Assembly (NCBI RefSeq): GCF_000814325.1
Contig: NZ_JPHF01000001.1
Coordinates: 124,001-188,000 of the forward strand
DNA: 64,000 nt
Direction of reading: 5' to 3'
Origin: Flavihumibacter sp. ZG627
Lineage (GTDB): Bacteria > Bacteroidota > Bacteroidia > Chitinophagales > Chitinophagaceae
Below the pieces are notes generated by a model, which was given only the letters and a program-made list of their open reading frames with translations, did not search any database and was not told the origin of the DNA. The position numbers were made by a program, and so were the translations under genes. This document shows, one piece after another, positions 51,912 to 60,777 of this stretch. How positions within the stretch are numbered: position 1 is the first letter of the stretch; each line of letters begins with the position of its first letter.

Positions 51912-53216
51912 TTAAACGCGTTTTATTTCGGCACCAAGCGCGGTAAGCCTTTGGTCAATATATTGGTATCCCCGATCGATTTGTTCAATATTCTGGATTA
52001 TACTTTTGCCTTCTGCACTCAATGCGGCAATTAATAGAGCCACCCCAGCCCTGATGTCTGGACTGCTCATGGTTATTCCTCGCAGTTGTTGTTCACGTGC
52101 CAGGCCAATTACTGCAGCACGATGCGGATCGCAGAGTATGATCTGAGCCCCCATATCAATTAGTTTATCAACAAAGAAGAGGCGGCTTTCAAACATTTTC
52201 TGATGGATAAGTACCGATCCTTTGGCCTGTGTTGCAACCACTAAAACGATACTTATAAGGTCAGGAGTAAAGCCCGGCCAGGGGTGGTCGTAAACTGTAA
52301 GCACTGACCCATCGAGGAAGGTCTGGATTTCATAAAGGTCTTGTGCGGGTATCAGAATATCATCTCCCTCAAAAGACATTGCTATCCCAAGTTGCCTGAA
52401 TTTTTCTGGGATAACACCCAGATGTTCTATGCCGGCGCCCTTGATGCGGATATCACTTTTGGTCATAGCTGCCAGGCCTATAAAAGAGCCTACCTCAATC
52501 ATATCCGGCAACATTCGGTGTTCAGTTCCGCCTAATTCATCAACACCTTCAATAACAAGCAGGTTACTGCCTATGCCGGAGATTTTAGCGCCCATTCTAT
52601 TGAGCATCCTGCAAAGCTGTTGAAGATAAGGTTCGCAGGCAGCATTATAAATTGTTGTCTCACCCTTAGCCATAACCGCTGCCATAACTATATTGGCAGT
52701 GCCGGTAACTGAAGGTTCATCCAGCATCATATAACATCCTTGTAAATTGGAAGCATCAAGATGAAAAAAACCATCTTCGGGATGATAGATGAATCGGGCG
52801 CCTAATTTCTCAAAACCAACAATATGTGTATCCAGCCTCCGGCGGCCGATCTTATCGCCACCTGGTTTTGGAATAAATGCTTTTTTGAAACGCGCCAGCA
52901 TTGGTCCGGCGAACATAACGGAGCCGCGTAAACGCCCGCTTTTGCTGCGGAAAGCCTCACTGTGCAGGTAGTCGATATTTACATTGTTGGCCCTAAATGT
53001 AGCAGTATGCCTTTCTGGTCGGTCAACCGTAACACCCATATCCTGCAGTAACTCTATTAACAGGTTAACATCAAGAATATCGGGGATATTACGGATGGTA
53101 ACCGCTTCTGGGGTAAGCAATACAGCACTTATGATTTGCAGTGCTTCGTTCTTTGCTCCCTGCGGAATGATGGTGCCACTTAGCTTTTTACCACCAGTTA
53201 CTTCGAAACTATTCAT
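51912..53216 (-). CDS. murA: UDP-N-acetylglucosamine 1-carboxyvinyltransferase with Asp at the fosfomycin-target Cys site
   Basis: A 434-residue enzyme for the first committed step of peptidoglycan synthesis, transferring enolpyruvate to UDP-GlcNAc. GAKNEAL carries the conserved Lys22. The catalytic loop, usually GGC-IGARP, here reads KPGGDKIGRRRLDTHIVGFEKLGA, so Asp121 replaces the Cys alkylated by fosfomycin. Asp at this site is compatible with activity and causes intrinsic fosfomycin resistance in mycobacteria and chlamydiae. The C-terminal half (DHPWPGFTPDLISIVLVVATQAKG, SSPDIRAGVALLIAALSAEG) is standard. The start overlaps the DUF4290 stop (ATGA), and gmk follows after 2 bases. Confidence 0.96.
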   Translation of the reverse strand: MNSFEVTGGKKLSGTIIPQGAKNEALQIISAVLLTPEAVTIRNIPDILDVNLLIELLQDMGVTVDRPERHTATFRANNVNIDYLHSEAFRSKSGRLRGSVMFAGPMLARFKKAFIPKPGGDKIGRRRLDTHIVGFEKLGARFIYHPEDGFFHLDASNLQGCYMMLDEPSVTGTANIVMAAVMAKGETTIYNAACEPYLQQLCRMLNRMGAKISGIGSNLLVIEGVDELGGTEHRMLPDMIEVGSFIGLAAMTKSDIRIKGAGIEHLGVIPEKFRQLGIAMSFEGDDILIPAQDLYEIQTFLDGSVLTVYDHPWPGFTPDLISIVLVVATQAKGSVLIHQKMFESRLFFVDKLIDMGAQIILCDPHRAAVIGLAREQQLRGITMSSPDIRAGVALLIAALSAEGKSIIQNIEQIDRGYQYIDQRLTALGAEIKRV

Positions 53217-53971
53217 TTGAATCTCTTCTTGAACTTATTACCACCGGGCCTTCCGCCATTGCCGCGGTTATCACCACCACCACCGCGATTATCCCGTCCA
53301 CCACCGCCATCGCGGTTATCGCCGCCACGTTGGTCTCCACGGGGTTGCCCACCACCACGGGGCTGGAATTTTTGCTGGGGTCGTTTACCACCGCCGCCGC
53401 CACCCCGGAAGTCGCGTTGTACTTCATTTGGACGGAAAGCTTTTACATGTGGTGTATTGGTGAATTCAAGTTGTCCGCCGGTAATTGAACTTAGTTCGCT
53501 CTGAATTGCATCATCATGAACAATTTCCTTATGCCAGTTGCTGTAGGCAAGTTTCATATAATATGCAATTGCATTGGCAAACCCCTGCCTTTTCTCCGGG
53601 CTCTCTTCTTTAAGGGCTTTATGGATCACCACTTCAATATTCTTACCTATATGTGAATAGCGTGGGTAGCCTTTTGGATATTTCAAAGGCTTTGGCTTGG
53701 CCTTGAGGGTTTCTCTGGTTGGAATGGGATAGGGAGATTCCACTTCCAGTTTGAAATCAGCGATAAGAAAAAGATGATCCCAGAGTTTATGCCTGAAATC
53801 CTCCACGTTCTTTAAATGAGGGTTCAGGAAACCCATCAGTTCTATACAAGCCATCGCATTCTTTTGGCGCTTTTCAGGATCTTCGATGGTTTGGAGATAC
53901 TCCACCATCTTCTGGATATGCCTGCCGTACTCGCGCATCACGAGGAAATTTCTCGTAGTATTATATTCCAT
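53213..53971 (-). CDS. DUF4290 protein with RGG-rich C-terminal tail
   Basis: A 252-residue cytoplasmic protein. Residues about 1-190 are the DUF4290 domain (YNTTRNFLVMREYGRHIQKMVEYL, MGFLNPHLKNVEDFRHKLWDHLFLIADFKLEVESPYP, IGKNIEVVIHKALKEESPEKRQGFANAIAYYMKLAYSNWH), conserved in Bacteroidota and always near murA. The last 65 residues are almost pure Gly, Arg, Asn and Asp, with RGG and DNRGG repeats, ending in a basic KKRFK. This is the composition of RNA-binding, disordered tails. Its stop overlaps the murA start by 4 bases. Function unknown; an RNA-linked role is inference. Confidence 0.88.
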   Translation of the reverse strand: MEYNTTRNFLVMREYGRHIQKMVEYLQTIEDPEKRQKNAMACIELMGFLNPHLKNVEDFRHKLWDHLFLIADFKLEVESPYPIPTRETLKAKPKPLKYPKGYPRYSHIGKNIEVVIHKALKEESPEKRQGFANAIAYYMKLAYSNWHKEIVHDDAIQSELSSITGGQLEFTNTPHVKAFRPNEVQRDFRGGGGGGKRPQQKFQPRGGGQPRGDQRGGDNRDGGGGRDNRGGGGDNRGNGGRPGGNKFKKRFK

Positions 53972-54027
53972 TCAAACTATTTGCTTATTGCAAATGTAAG
54001 CGTTGCCATTCAGGAAAAAGCACCAAT

Positions 54028-55197
54028 TTGCAGTGGCCCAAAAATAATAAAGTGCAAAGTATTGTCTACCATATTGACCCCTTGCTGGAGGAACCGGCTT
54101 CAATCCAGGCTTCCACCTGGCTGGAGGCTATCCCGGAATTGACGGGACTTTTACCCGGCTTCAGGCATATTGCACTTACCCAGCAGGCGGGATTGGCCCT
54201 GGAGCCTGAGAACCCGCTGGAACTGGTAAGTCTGGTTCCTGCGAAGCCCTCCCTTCTGGGATCTGCCCAATCGAGGCAGCAACTACTCAGAGCCTGGTTG
54301 TCAAAACATCGCCCAGGTCTTTTCATCAGTTTTGATCCGGAATCGTTACCACCCCCCGGCACAGGCAATACATTATTGATCAGCTCAGCTTTAACACTGC
54401 TTTCCCGGGGTTCAAAAGGATCAGTTTTTTCCGGTTTATTTCAGAAGGTAGATTCTGTTCCCGGCTTTTCGGCAGCAAATGTGATTGTAGTTCCATCAAA
54501 TGCAGATAAGAATGCTATCTCAGAACGGTATCCCTCTCTGACCAATAAAATTGAAGTTATCTATCCTGCCTTTCAGGAACCTATTGAACCCCTAGGCTGG
54601 TCGCAGCAGGAACAGGTTAAACTTCGTTATTCTGGTGGACGAGATTATTTTTTATTTGCAGGGGAACTGTCTGAAGAACATGAGCTTATTGAACTTTTAC
54701 GAGCCTACTCCTTGCTAAAGAAATGGCTAATGACGGGTATGCCCCTGGTTCTGGCGGGTGCAGCCACAAAATATACTCCAACACTAGAGAAACTTCTTCT
54801 AACCTATAAATACCGCACAGATGTTTCTGTTTATCCTGATCTCGAGAGTTCAGAATTGCAGGAACTTGTGTCGGCTGCATATGCATTATTATGGCCTCTG
54901 GAGCCGAATGGAAGGGAGTTGGCTAAGGGAAATGGTTATCCAATAGAATGGGCCTTTAACGCTGGAGTGCCCGTTTTAGGGTCCGATATTCCTGCAATGA
55001 ATGAACTTGTTTCCGGGGCTGCATTGCTCTCATCACCTGGCGACCTTCAACAACAAGCTCATTCATTAATGATGATCTATAAGGATGAACAACTTCGCAA
55101 CAGCCTAATAGCTAAGGGAAGGGAACGGATCATTCAACTAAACCGGCATAATACATTCATGGCCTATGCCAGCGTGGTACGGAATTTTTGTGGCTGA
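54028..55197 (+). CDS. Glycosyltransferase-like protein (GT4-type C-terminal half)
   Basis: A 389-residue protein; the start is a TTG at 54028, with a GTG at 54052 as alternative. It has two Rossmann-like halves: the first with SALTLLSRGSKGSVFSGLFQKV and VIVVPSNADKNAISERYPSLTNKIEVIYPAF; the second with a strand DYFLFAGELSEEHELIELLRAYSLLKKWL, LVLAGAATKYTPTLEKLL, and GYPIEWAFNAGVPVLGSDIPAMNELVSGAALLSSPGDLQQQAHSLMMI, the GT4 nucleotide-sugar site. The acidic residue usual in the EAFxxGxPVV motif is kept (IEWAFNAGVPV). Acceptor and donor unknown. It lies just upstream of gldC. Confidence 0.82.
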   Translation: MQWPKNNKVQSIVYHIDPLLEEPASIQASTWLEAIPELTGLLPGFRHIALTQQAGLALEPENPLELVSLVPAKPSLLGSAQSRQQLLRAWLSKHRPGLFISFDPESLPPPGTGNTLLISSALTLLSRGSKGSVFSGLFQKVDSVPGFSAANVIVVPSNADKNAISERYPSLTNKIEVIYPAFQEPIEPLGWSQQEQVKLRYSGGRDYFLFAGELSEEHELIELLRAYSLLKKWLMTGMPLVLAGAATKYTPTLEKLLLTYKYRTDVSVYPDLESSELQELVSAAYALLWPLEPNGRELAKGNGYPIEWAFNAGVPVLGSDIPAMNELVSGAALLSSPGDLQQQAHSLMMIYKDEQLRNSLIAKGRERIIQLNRHNTFMAYASVVRNFCG

Positions 55198-55232
55198 ATA
55201 TGGCTAATTTCGCCAATTTAACAACACCCTTT

Positions 55233-55580
55233 ATGCAAGAATCAACCATTAAAATAGACGTGACACTTGATGCAGATAAAGTTCCTTCCAGTATCAGCTG
55301 GAATGCCAGTGGAAGTACCGTAGAAGAGGCACAGAAAGCAAAAGCCATGATGCTTGCCTTCTGGGATGGAGCTGAAAAGACCGCAATGCGTATCGATCTC
55401 TGGACCAAAGAAATGATGGTTGATGAGATGGCTGATTTTTTTTACCAGACCCTCATTACCATGGCCGATACCTACCAGCGTGCTACCCAAAATGAAGAAA
55501 TGGTAAAAGAGCTGAAAGACTTTGCTAAGGATTTCTACCAGAAATTCCGCGACCAGCAAATGAAGGAAAATGCAGTCTAG
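55233..55580 (+). CDS. gldC: Gliding motility protein GldC
   Basis: The ATG at 55233 is used, because GldC starts with a short ESTIKIDVTLD strand; the upstream frame overlaps the glycosyltransferase gene. The 115-residue cytoplasmic protein carries VPSSISWNASGSTVEEAQKAKAMMLAFWDGAEKTAMRIDLWTKEMMVDEMADFFYQTLITMADTYQRATQNEEMVKELKDFAKDF, which fits GldC along its whole length. GldC is needed for, or enhances, gliding in Flavobacterium but is widespread in non-gliding Bacteroidota. yqeY follows after 55 bases. Confidence 0.92.
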   Translation: MQESTIKIDVTLDADKVPSSISWNASGSTVEEAQKAKAMMLAFWDGAEKTAMRIDLWTKEMMVDEMADFFYQTLITMADTYQRATQNEEMVKELKDFAKDFYQKFRDQQMKENAV

Positions 55581-55635
55581 GAAGGTAAGATGTAAGAGGT
55601 AAAATGTAAGATTTAAGAAATAAGAATTAACCCAT

Positions 55636-56085
55636 ATGTCGTTAGAAGAAAAAATTATGGCAGAAATGAAGGATGCCATGAAATCAAAGAATGAGGCAGC
55701 CTTACGCGGATTAAGAGCCATAAAGGCGGAAATCATCAAAGCTAAAACTGAACCCGGTGCGGGCGGACAGGTTACTGCCGAAGGTGAAGCCAAACTTCTT
55801 CAGAAAATGGTGAAACAGCGAAGAGATTCTCTTGAGATATTTCAGCAACAAAATCGTTCCGACCTTGCCCAGAAAGAAGAAGAGGAGATTGCTATTATTG
55901 AGAGATTTCTCCCTAAGCAACTGGACGAAGCTGAACTCAAGACCGTACTGCAGGCAATCATTGCTGAAACCGGAGCCAGCTCCATTGCGGACCTGGGGAA
56001 AGTGATGGGCGTGGCCTCAAAAAAACTGGCAGGACTCGCAGATGGTAAAGCCATCAATAATATGGTTCGAAGCCTTCTGGCTTAA
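55636..56085 (+). CDS. yqeY: GatB/YqeY domain protein
   Basis: A 149-residue soluble helical protein of the YqeY family: LEEKIMAEMKDAMKSKNEAALRGLRAIKAEIIKAKTEPG, KLLQKMVKQRRDSLEIFQQQNRSDLAQKEEEEIAIIERFLPKQL, LGKVMGVASKKLAGLADGKAINNMVRSLL. The C-terminal domain is shared with GatB, the tRNA-dependent amidotransferase subunit. The stand-alone role is not well defined. It is followed after 9 bases by the cvpA-like gene, probably in one transcript. Confidence 0.92.
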   Translation: MSLEEKIMAEMKDAMKSKNEAALRGLRAIKAEIIKAKTEPGAGGQVTAEGEAKLLQKMVKQRRDSLEIFQQQNRSDLAQKEEEEIAIIERFLPKQLDEAELKTVLQAIIAETGASSIADLGKVMGVASKKLAGLADGKAINNMVRSLLA

Positions 56086-56094
56086 CTAAAGCTT

Positions 56095-56646
56095 ATGATA
56101 ATTGATATCATTACGCTTATAATCCTTTTACTGGCCGTATTTAAAGGGATCTCGAGAGGACTGCTTGTGGCGGTGTTTTCATTGGCTGCATTTATGGTGG
56201 GATTGGCAGCTGCGCTTAAACTTTCCGCTATAACAGCCGAATGGTTGGGCGACTCCCTAAATGTGTCGGCAAAATGGTTGCCGGTATTAGCATTTTTTGC
56301 AGTATTTGTTATTGTTGTGCTGTTGGTTAATGCAATTGGCAGACTTCTGGAAAAATCGGTTGAATGGGCATTTCTGGGTTGGTTGAATAAGGCAGGAGGG
56401 ATAATCTTTTTTGCAATTATTTACCTGCTTATATGGAGCATCGTCTTATTCTATCTCGATAAAACGGACATCCTGAGCGATGAGGCAATGGAGAAATCAA
56501 ATACCTATCCCATAATTGCCCCATGGGGCTCAACTGCAATGGAATGGATTGGTGAGGCAATCCCCTTTTTCAAAGATGTTTTTACTGATCTCACCTTATT
56601 TTTTGAGAAACTTTCAACAGAAATTAAACCTCAGCAAACAATATAG
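56095..56646 (+). CDS. CvpA-family membrane protein
   Basis: A 183-residue inner-membrane protein with four predicted helices: IIDIITLIILLLAVFKGISRGLLVAVFSLAAFMVGLAAAL, WLPVLAFFAVFVIVVLLVNAIGRLLEKSVEWAFLGWLNKAGGIIFFAIIYLLIWSIVLFYL. The GxxRG turn and the second helix pair match the CvpA (colicin V production) family. The short C-terminal cytoplasmic tail is amphipathic (FFKDVFTDLTLFFEKL). The family's role is membrane-related and otherwise ill-defined. It is in a probable operon with yqeY. Confidence 0.88.
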   Translation: MIIDIITLIILLLAVFKGISRGLLVAVFSLAAFMVGLAAALKLSAITAEWLGDSLNVSAKWLPVLAFFAVFVIVVLLVNAIGRLLEKSVEWAFLGWLNKAGGIIFFAIIYLLIWSIVLFYLDKTDILSDEAMEKSNTYPIIAPWGSTAMEWIGEAIPFFKDVFTDLTLFFEKLSTEIKPQQTI

Positions 56647-56735
56647 GATGGTAGGTTTGCGCATAAGCAGCAATTTGTTTTTGCCGCAAATGGCCTATTT
56701 TAGCAATTCATTGGAAGTCTTATTTTTAGATACAG

Positions 56736-57515
56736 ATGGAATACGAGATCAAACAGCTGGATAAGTTCAGGTATATTGAGGAAGGAAATGGTGAACCCCT
56801 TGTGTTATTACATGGGCTTTTCGGGGCACTGAGCAATTTCAAGGACCTGATAGAATACTTCCGCAATCATTACAAGGTTGTGGTGCCGATCCTTCCATTG
56901 TTTGAACTTGACATATTACATACATCAGTAGGGGGTCTCGAAAAATTTGTTCACAAATACCTCGAAGCACGTGATCTTAAGAATGTACATTTACTCGGAA
57001 ACTCCCTCGGTGGCCATGTTGCCCTGGTTCATGTGCTTAAACACCCAGAGCGAATAAAGAGCCTGATCCTAACCGGTAGTTCCGGCCTTTTCGAGAATGG
57101 GATGGGAGATACCTATCCAAAAAGAGGGGATTACGAATATATCCGCAAAAAAACTGAACTCACTTTTTACGATCCCGCCATGGCCACAAAGGAGCTGGTG
57201 GATGAAGTTTATGATATCGTCAATAGCCGGATGAAGGTAATTAAAATAATTGCCCTGGCTAAAAGCGCTATCCGAAACAATCTCGGTGAAGAATTGAATC
57301 AAATTAAACAGCCAACCCTATTGGTATGGGGAAATAATGATACCATTACTCCACCCTTCGTTGGGCGTGAATTCAACCGGTTGATCCCGAACAGTGAATT
57401 GCACTTCATTGACAAGTGTGGTCATGCGCCAATGATGGAAGTTCCGGGCGAATTCAATGAAATTCTTCATAAATTTCTTAAGAAACTTAGCCAGCCCGCA
57501 GCGGTTGCCAGCTAA
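56736..57515 (+). CDS. Alpha/beta hydrolase
   Basis: A 259-residue cytoplasmic hydrolase with LVLLHGLFGALSNFKDLIEYF (oxyanion strand HG), nucleophile elbow VHLLGNSLGGHVALVH (Ser at about 91), acid in LLVWGNNDTITP and catalytic His in FIDKCGHAPMMEVPGEF. The pattern is close to acyl esterases and C-C hydrolases of the MhpC/BioH type; no specific reaction can be named. It lies between the cvpA-like and CBS genes. Confidence 0.87.
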   Translation: MEYEIKQLDKFRYIEEGNGEPLVLLHGLFGALSNFKDLIEYFRNHYKVVVPILPLFELDILHTSVGGLEKFVHKYLEARDLKNVHLLGNSLGGHVALVHVLKHPERIKSLILTGSSGLFENGMGDTYPKRGDYEYIRKKTELTFYDPAMATKELVDEVYDIVNSRMKVIKIIALAKSAIRNNLGEELNQIKQPTLLVWGNNDTITPPFVGREFNRLIPNSELHFIDKCGHAPMMEVPGEFNEILHKFLKKLSQPAAVAS

Positions 57516-57541
57516 TTGTCGTCTATACATAAATTCCAGGA

Positions 57542-58201
57542 GTGATAAATAAGGACCTGATATCATCGTCCCTGCCGGTGCTTTCCCCAAAAGACCCCGT
57601 GTATCGTGCCATCCAGCTGATGGACGACTGCAATGTAGTACACCTACCTGTTGTGGAACAGGAGAAATACATGGGTCTGGTTTCAGAAACTGACCTGCTT
57701 AATTCAGATGACAATCTTTTGCTCGAAACCCTTTCAGGTAATATTTCCAAGCTAAAGGTGAATCCAGGGGGCCATTTTACTGAGGCCGTGCAAATGGCCA
57801 ACGAGTATGGGCTTGGCATTGTGCCGGTTGTTGAACCTGACCTTCAGTGGGTAGGTGGAATCATTGCTACCGATCTGCTAAAATTCACCGGCCATATGAT
57901 TGGTGCGGACGAGCCCGGGGGCATAATTGTACTTGAAATGGAAAAGAGAAATTTTGCCTTTTCCGAAATTTACAAGCTGGTCGAAACCAATGACGCACAG
58001 ATCACACAGCTCAATACCTATTTTGATAACAACCTTGGTGTTCTATATGTTACGTTGAAAATCAATAAGTTCGAGCTTTCAGATATCGTTTCAACCTTCC
58101 AGCGTTATGAATACCAGGTTCGCTATTATTTTGGCGAGGAGCAGTACGAGAATGAACTTCGTAATAATTATGACCATCTCATGAATTATCTCAACCTTTA
58201 A
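57542..58201 (+). CDS. CBS-domain protein
   Basis: A 219-residue soluble protein starting at GTG 57542. Two CBS motifs span about residues 5-60 and 70-120: SLPVLSPKDPVYRAIQLMDDCNVVHLPVVEQEKYMGLVSETDLL, and GHFTEAVQMANEYGLGIVPVVEPDLQWVGGIIATDLL. The C-terminal part (IIVLEMEKRNFAFSEIYKLVETNDAQITQLNTYFDNNLGVLYVTLKINKFELSDIVSTFQRYEYQVRYYF) is ACT-like. CBS pairs bind adenosyl ligands and usually regulate a partner. No partner is identified. It is followed by a POTRA barrel gene. Confidence 0.87.
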   Translation: MINKDLISSSLPVLSPKDPVYRAIQLMDDCNVVHLPVVEQEKYMGLVSETDLLNSDDNLLLETLSGNISKLKVNPGGHFTEAVQMANEYGLGIVPVVEPDLQWVGGIIATDLLKFTGHMIGADEPGGIIVLEMEKRNFAFSEIYKLVETNDAQITQLNTYFDNNLGVLYVTLKINKFELSDIVSTFQRYEYQVRYYFGEEQYENELRNNYDHLMNYLNL

Positions 58202-58267
58202 AATATTCCCGGGTATTGTGGTATTCTAATTGCTAATCCTGTATTTTCATAACCCCGTGTATAGTGT

Positions 58268-59764
58268 ATGAGTATGGTGTGGAAATATAGAACCCTATTG
58301 GTTGCAGCCATTTGTTGTACGAGTTGTTTCGTTCGATCGCAGTCGATCATTCCATCTGTTGCTGAATCAGGAATAGCTGGAAGTGAAGAAGGTGTTCCTA
58401 TTAATATTGACAATCTTCCCGATTCTCTTAAAGGCCGCAAACCCTTTGTAGTAAGCCTTATTTCCATCAGTGGCAATAAAAAAACCAAGGATTATGTGAT
58501 AAAACGAGAACTGCCTTTTCAGGAAGGTGATTCCGTTGTGCTAAATGAACTGGTAGATAAATTCCGGCTTGGAAAGCAGCAATTAATCAATACCCGGCTT
58601 TTTAATGAAGTAGTTATATCCCTTAAAAGATTCCGGGGATATATGGTTGAAGTGCAGGTAGATGTAAAAGAAAGGTGGTATATTTTCCCCATTCCTTATT
58701 TCAAGCCGGTTGATCGAAACTTGCAAACCTGGGCGCAAAAAGGGTATAGTCTGGACCGAATCAATTATGGTGCAAAGTTTACTTATTATAATACCACAGG
58801 GCGAAATGACAAGCTAAAGCTCTGGTTAATAACAGGTTATGCAAAGCAATTGCAACTTTCTTACGACCAGCCCTATGCAGATAAATCGCTTAAGAAAGGT
58901 TATGCGGTAAATTTCATTTACTCCGGATTAAAGGAAATCAATGTCAATACGATCAATAACCAGCAATTTTTTCTCAAATCTGATTCACTTCCCAAATCAG
59001 GAACCTTTCTTGAAACCATGTACGGAGGTTCTGTTCAGTTTAATTACCGGCCAGGTTTACAGACCCGTCATAGCGTTAGGGCCGGATATTGGGTGAATGA
59101 GGTGGATAATGCAGTTCTGGAAATTAATCCTAAGTACCTGAGCCTTAGCGGCAAGAAAAAAATAGCGGTTCCCGAACTTACCTACTCGATCTCCCATGTA
59201 AATGTTGATTATGCCCCCTATCCCCTGAAAGGAGTATTAGCTTATGCTGCAATTACACGGCGTGGTTTCGGCAACGATCCCGGAATGTGGAACCTTGATC
59301 TTAAAGGAACCAGGGCATGGGATCTGAAAAAGAAATTTTCCTATTCACTGCAATTTGCCGGAATGCTGACACTTCCATTTAAGCAACCATACCGTAATCA
59401 CCGCTTATTTGGATACGGTGATTTCTATTTGCGCGGGCTTGAAAAATATGTTATCGATGGCGTTGCAGGCGCTATGGCCAGAAACACACTTCGTCGTGAA
59501 ATATTCAATTTTAATGTACGTCTTCCAGTTAAGAAAGGAAGTCATGATCATATCCCTTTTCGCCTGTATGCCAAAAGCTATACAGATATGGGATTCTCTA
59601 TCAATAAAACATTTGATAATAACTCCTATGCCAACAGAATGCTGTATACAGCAGGAGCCGGACTCGATATAGTTACCTTATATGATATTGTAGTACGCCT
59701 TGAATACAGCGCCAACCATTTTGGGCAGCGAGGTTTCTTTTTTCATTTCAAAAACGATTTTTGA
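58268..59764 (+). CDS. POTRA/BamA-like outer-membrane protein
   Basis: A 498-residue outer-membrane protein. After a signal sequence (LLVAAICCTSCFVRSQ) comes a POTRA-like domain (VSLISISGNKKTKDYVIKRELPFQEGDSVVLNELVDKFRLGKQQLINTRLFNEVVISLKRFRGYMVEVQVDVKERW), then a beta-barrel of the surface-antigen/Omp85 type ending FFFHFKNDF (C-terminal aromatic signature). It is shorter than BamA, with one recognisable POTRA, and may serve another assembly or translocation task. nadK begins close after it; bamA proper starts at 62508. Confidence 0.83.
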   Translation: MSMVWKYRTLLVAAICCTSCFVRSQSIIPSVAESGIAGSEEGVPINIDNLPDSLKGRKPFVVSLISISGNKKTKDYVIKRELPFQEGDSVVLNELVDKFRLGKQQLINTRLFNEVVISLKRFRGYMVEVQVDVKERWYIFPIPYFKPVDRNLQTWAQKGYSLDRINYGAKFTYYNTTGRNDKLKLWLITGYAKQLQLSYDQPYADKSLKKGYAVNFIYSGLKEINVNTINNQQFFLKSDSLPKSGTFLETMYGGSVQFNYRPGLQTRHSVRAGYWVNEVDNAVLEINPKYLSLSGKKKIAVPELTYSISHVNVDYAPYPLKGVLAYAAITRRGFGNDPGMWNLDLKGTRAWDLKKKFSYSLQFAGMLTLPFKQPYRNHRLFGYGDFYLRGLEKYVIDGVAGAMARNTLRREIFNFNVRLPVKKGSHDHIPFRLYAKSYTDMGFSINKTFDNNSYANRMLYTAGAGLDIVTLYDIVVRLEYSANHFGQRGFFFHFKNDF

Positions 59765-59823
59765 TCCCACCGCCGGGGAGCTTAGTTATAAAGCATTATC
59801 TTTCAGCGGTTAAATTCCTCAAT

Positions 59824-60705
59824 ATGCGCGTGGCGATCTACAGCCGGCTTTTAGATCAGAGTGATCACCGTGAAATCCAGGACCTTTTCACAGAACTGGA
59901 GAATTATAATATCCAACCAGTTATATACCAGCCTTTTTTTGAACAGATCATTGGCTCCGTAAAATTTCATGATCATAATTTCACCACATTTACGGCATCT
60001 GGCGACCTTGATGAGACCATAGATTTTATAATAAGTCTGGGAGGGGATGGAACGCTTCTGGATACAGTAACCCTGGTACGCGATAAGAATATTCCCATTT
60101 TAGGTATCAATTTCGGACGATTGGGATTTCTGGCTTCCATCGGTAAGGAAGACCTCAAAGCCGCCATCGCTTCCATGGCCGACAGAAGTTTCGTAATCGA
60201 CAAGCGATCACTGATTCACCTGGATGCTGACCGCCAGTTATTTGGGGAAACTCCTTATGCCCTGAATGAATTTGCTATTCATAAACAGGACATCTCTCCA
60301 ATGATCAAGATCCATACTTATCTAAATGGCGAATTCCTGAATACCTATTGGGCGGATGGATTGATAGTAAGTACTCCAACTGGATCAACCGGATATTCAC
60401 TTAGTTGCGGAGGACCTATAGTATTTCCTGAATCAGGAAGCTTTGTAATAACACCGGTAGCACCGCATAATCTGAATGTGAGGCCCATTATTGTACCCGA
60501 CGATAACATTATTTCTTTTGAAGTAGAAGGAAGGTCAGAACATTTTATTTGCGCGCTAGACAGTAGGAGAGAAATTGTGACCCGTAATATCCAGCTGGCT
60601 GTAAAAAGGGAGAAATTTGATGTAAGTATTGTGAGACTAAATGAGAATAATTTCCTGGGAACACTCCGCAACAAATTGTCCTGGGGGTTGGATACACGCA
60701 ATTAG
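59824..60705 (+). CDS. nadK: NAD kinase
   Basis: The ATG at 59824 is used; an upstream frame from 59761 overlaps the preceding gene. The 293-residue product has the kinase hallmarks: IISLGGDGTLLDTVTLVRDKNIPILGINFGRLGFLASI (GGDGT), YALNEFAIHKQD (NE) and LIVSTPTGSTGYSLSCGGPIVFPESG. It phosphorylates NAD to NADP. It heads the nadK-porG-uppS-bamA run conserved in Bacteroidota. Confidence 0.97.
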   Translation: MRVAIYSRLLDQSDHREIQDLFTELENYNIQPVIYQPFFEQIIGSVKFHDHNFTTFTASGDLDETIDFIISLGGDGTLLDTVTLVRDKNIPILGINFGRLGFLASIGKEDLKAAIASMADRSFVIDKRSLIHLDADRQLFGETPYALNEFAIHKQDISPMIKIHTYLNGEFLNTYWADGLIVSTPTGSTGYSLSCGGPIVFPESGSFVITPVAPHNLNVRPIIVPDDNIISFEVEGRSEHFICALDSRREIVTRNIQLAVKREKFDVSIVRLNENNFLGTLRNKLSWGLDTRN

Positions 60706-60777
60706 CATTTCATTTATACCAAATATGGCAGGGTTTTCGTTCGATTCCAGACCTTATTTATTTCTATATTGCATTTT

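Noticed and set aside
53217-53504. 95-codon Pro/Arg-rich frame opposite the DUF4290 tail
   Set aside because: It is the reverse of the Gly/Arg repeats; composition is forced by the sense strand.
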